A stretch of 64,000 nucleotides of DNA, from the NCBI GenBank assembly GCA_965153455.1, contig OZ234503.1, positions 1,612,001 to 1,676,000 of the forward strand, read 5' to 3'. The notes under the pieces were generated by a model. That model saw only the letters and a program-made list of their open reading frames with translations. It searched no databases and was not told the DNA's origin. This document shows positions 61,124-64,000 of the stretch, piece by piece. The position numbers and the translations under genes are program-made. The stretch's first letter is position 1. Each line of letters begins with the position of its first letter. The DNA is from Sphagnum compactum. Its lineage: Eukaryota; Bryophyta; Sphagnopsida; Sphagnales.

Positions 61124-63694
61124 CTACAATGCAGAGGCGTTATTGTTAGTTGCATCAAGACTAACTTTTGCTTTAGATGCATGGGTTGCACTAATATTTA
61201 TAATTGAATTAATTGTTGGTTTACTTCTAGCCAAGAAAGAAAACGCGATAGAAGATATTTCAAACCATTGTTTTGGTTTTGCATGATTACATTTCCACTT
61301 GTTCAACCAACAATTATGATACAATTCTTCATCATTATTGGCTCCCTCTTTCACATGAACCCACCATTGAACATATAGACCTTCCTATAATTCTCATTTT
61401 CTTGATCTCTTACAACATCATTTTTGGCCCTTCCCATCTAAATATGATAGACTGTAGGGTCTAAAGGCCGCACAAGAACAAAACTACTAGTAAACAAGTT
61501 ACGAAAAGGTGTGTATGTAGCAGTGTTCAAAGAAGGGCACATGTTTCTAGGCCCACAATATGGAGGGATGACAGGACCTTCAAAGTCAACATCAACAACA
61601 AAAGGAATGGATGTGTGTTCATAATTAGTTCTCCAATTACTAGAAGGCCAAAAGCCTTCCAACAAAATAGAGTTTTGCCATGGGATAGGTTTTAATAACA
61701 TCTCCAAAATGCTCTGCTAATATTTCACATAAGGACCCATAACTCTAAAATACAAATCATCCTTTGAGATCCCAAGCTTCCAGAATTTAATATACTTCAA
61801 AATCCCGGTACTAATGAACCTTTCTTTCTCATCTACCCTCAATTCATCATTCCCCCATATTGGGCGAAATGGAACAAGATTCGGAACCCCAACCAGCAGT
61901 TTTGGCCATCCAGTGCCATACTCCTTCCATAATCATATGGCCAGGCCATCTTTAGGGCTCCATAAAACATCAGTAGGAAATGTTTTGTATTGCATCACCG
62001 GCCACCCTACTTCATCCACAAAAAACTGGAACAAATGCATCTTTGTATGACCAATAAGGACATCTAAACCATCATTCAAATATCCATTGACCCAAAATTT
62101 GAAATTAGGGATTTCTTGAATGAGTTGCGAAATGAATGGACGATATTGGGAAAACATGAATGCTTTCATAAAATCCGCCATGACATAATTATTCTATTTT
62201 CTCAAATTTTTTGACAAATATCCAAAACTTCTATCAATATCTTCATGTGTGTGCCCAACTACAAAAAATCTTAATTGAACTTCTCTAAAAAACTTCGTAG
62301 GTAGTTAGCAAGGAAAGAAATGCTAGCAATTGACGATTCTTGTTATCTTTTCACACAATTGTCCATTTGAAGAAACAACTTCCTTGGCAATGGCTTCACA
62401 CCTATAATTTTGTTTGCAAGCTTCAAAACATTCGAACAGTAGGAACTTCCTTGTAGGATTTGTTGGAAGAATTTGTTTTGGGGTTCAAACTCAAACAAAA
62501 CCTGTGACTCCCTAATGGGCTCCTTTTCAAGGTTATGAAACAAGTGCAAAAATGACCCAATCGTGAAATTAGGATCATTGGGCCAAAGTTCAATAGAATA
62601 TTGAACGAAAGCTTTGTCCCCATGGCCATGAACAATCATTTTAATCAATGTCATTAGAAATTGCCCTAGCCCAAACACCATTTTGTTCTTCACTTGAAGT
62701 CGAGGAAGAGTTGTATTAAAATGGTCCATCTCATCATGAATTACACATAGGAAATCTTTTTTAGATTGCACAGATTTAGCTCTCCAAGTGTGATATAGAC
62801 ACCGATAAGATTCTTGGCGAATGTTATGCTTCTTCAATTTAATTTCATGTTCCTTCACACTAGGGTTGTTTTTTCCTGCTTTGGATATCAAATGCTTCAA
62901 GGATTCACAAACGGTACATTTGGCAAAAACAAATCTTTTTTCATGCACATCCACATTAAGATGATTTTTCTTTTTCAACCGGCTCATAGCAAACTACAAG
63001 ATACTTTTGATTTGCAACTCCTTGCTAATTTGAAAGTGTGTAGAAGAAAACAACTATTAGAAAAACAAACAAGAATGTTCAATGTTTATTGCAACTTCAA
63101 TCAAAGCCATGTTATTCTATAGACCTGGTGGCCATTAGGTCGACAAACCGTCAAGAGATTATAGGAGTCCAAGTCTCTATGAATAATCAACTTGTACGAA
63201 ATAATAACGACATAATTATTTGACCGGATGGCCACTAGATGAAGCATAAATTGAGAAGTATACAACATTTCTTCATATAACACAATGAAAATGAATCATT
63301 CCACACTTACTTGGTCACTATGCTCCCACATTGTTTTCTAGGTACTTGGAAGAAGGAGATGGACATCTTGTCTCCCATCTTCGATGCCCTTCATTTGATG
63401 CAAAATCACATCAACACATTGTTCAATCAAGGACTGAATGTTTGATTTAGCCTATATCACTGGGGTTCGCTGCTTTTGACTCCCTTTATTTCGATGTGGT
63501 GAAATCCTACACCCTCTTTTGCTTTCTTGCTTGTAACTCATGTAAGTTGACCTAGAAATCCCCATGATTTTATACCAAGTAGTTTTGCAAACATCCCTCC
63601 CTTGAAGCATCACAAATTTTGCATGGTTGCAATCTCTTCTTTGATGCAACCTTCTTGGAATATCCAATGTGTGGGCGAATTTTTCCTCAAACAA
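61124..63694 (-). pseudogene. DUF7869-type transposase remnant with one predicted intron
   Basis: The minus-strand blocks follow the order of DUF7869 proteins, transposase-like proteins of algae, non-seed plants and invertebrates. N-terminal: GRDVCKTTWYKIMGISRSTY (63694-63452 frame), then a predicted donor CAA|GTAAGT (63311/63310) and acceptor TTGTAG (62994), which removes 317 bp. Main frame 62993-62343: KCTVCESL, IHDEMDHFN, VHGHGDKAF, ELWPNDPNFT, ending LFLQMDNCVKR*. A lost base and an extra T (about 62350 and 62285) shift the frame before VVGHTHEDID (about 62260). It then resumes at 62181 (MADFMKAF..) and 61707 (SFVLVRPLDP), with a final block at 61354-61124 (CWLNKWKCN, EISSIAFSF). Acidic residues in DEMD, QMDN and HEDID suit an RNase H-fold triad (inference). 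Clearly inactive. Confidence 0.75.
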
Positions 63695-64000
63695 CTTGTT
63701 CTAAAATTTGTGTCTAAGCAATTTCGTCATTTCACGAAGGAAATGTTAATAGTAGTTTAAGGAACAACAAAGCATTGCCCCGACACCGTGACAGGATTCC
63801 TCGCTCAGCACCTTCTCTATACTTGAGACGGAATTTAAAGACATGATCTCCTTTCGTTTTCTCTTATTAAAGCTAATTTTTTTTTTTCACACCAATCATT
63901 CTTTCTACATCCACTTCAAGTACGTAGCGTATGAAAAGAAGAGCTCCTTCAGCAAAAATCCCTCCATAATTGTATGAGTTAATGGCCATTTCCAAATAGT
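63695..64000 (-). other. Probable further N-terminal part of the DUF7869 remnant
   Basis: Directly upstream, a decayed frame reads SLEKVLSEESCHGVG..MLCC.. and ..FLREMTKLLRHKF, with stops between, before joining the block at 63694. Family proteins have a Cys-containing segment here. The match is weak, and the element's 5' end is not seen before the window edge. Confidence 0.35.

Overview
This is a nuclear window from a land plant. Three protein genes belong to families known in plants: a SnRK1 kinase beta subunit, a P-class pentatricopeptide-repeat (PPR) protein and an At3g27390-type membrane protein. Their splice sites are GT-AG, and plant telo-box motifs lie upstream of two of them. Long AT-rich spacers, decayed DNA transposons of families I associate with non-seed plants and animals, and a PPR gene split by an intron make a fern, lycophyte or bryophyte more likely than a flowering plant. 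That lineage call is inference. Layout: 1-2.1 kb holds the 5' part of the SnRK1 beta gene (minus strand, running off the left edge). 2.5-6.8 kb is repeats, including a 1.9 kb foldback element with arms of about 650 bp. 8.2-11.2 kb is the two-exon PPR gene (minus). 11.2-23.6 kb is AT-rich, with a 1.4 kb inverted-repeat element and a second foldback element. 23.6-29.4 kb is the ten-exon membrane-protein gene (plus). 29.4-36.8 kb has hairpins, a 335 bp PIF/Harbinger-like MITE and small duplications. 36.8-42.7 kb is featureless. 42.7-44 kb has a small ORF remnant on the plus strand. 47.9-53.1 kb is a decayed transposon (minus) with a CACTA-like end. 55.9-56.4 kb is a second copy of the foldback family seen at 21 kb. 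59.5-60.6 kb has an inverted copy of part of the 17 kb element and a 115 bp tandem array. 61.1-63.7 kb is a decayed DUF7869-type transposase (minus). The three intact genes are unrelated housekeeping or regulatory genes with no shared pathway visible: an energy-signalling kinase subunit, a predicted organellar RNA-binding protein and a membrane protein of unknown function. The most unusual structure is a tandem satellite of about 2.1 kb, with a GTCCA-rich unit of about 145 bp. It lies inside a predicted 2.68 kb intron of the 48-53 kb transposase, and the splice sites join the family-conserved reading frame exactly. Exon boundaries were derived by reading frames and splice motifs by eye; small errors outside the checked exons are possible.
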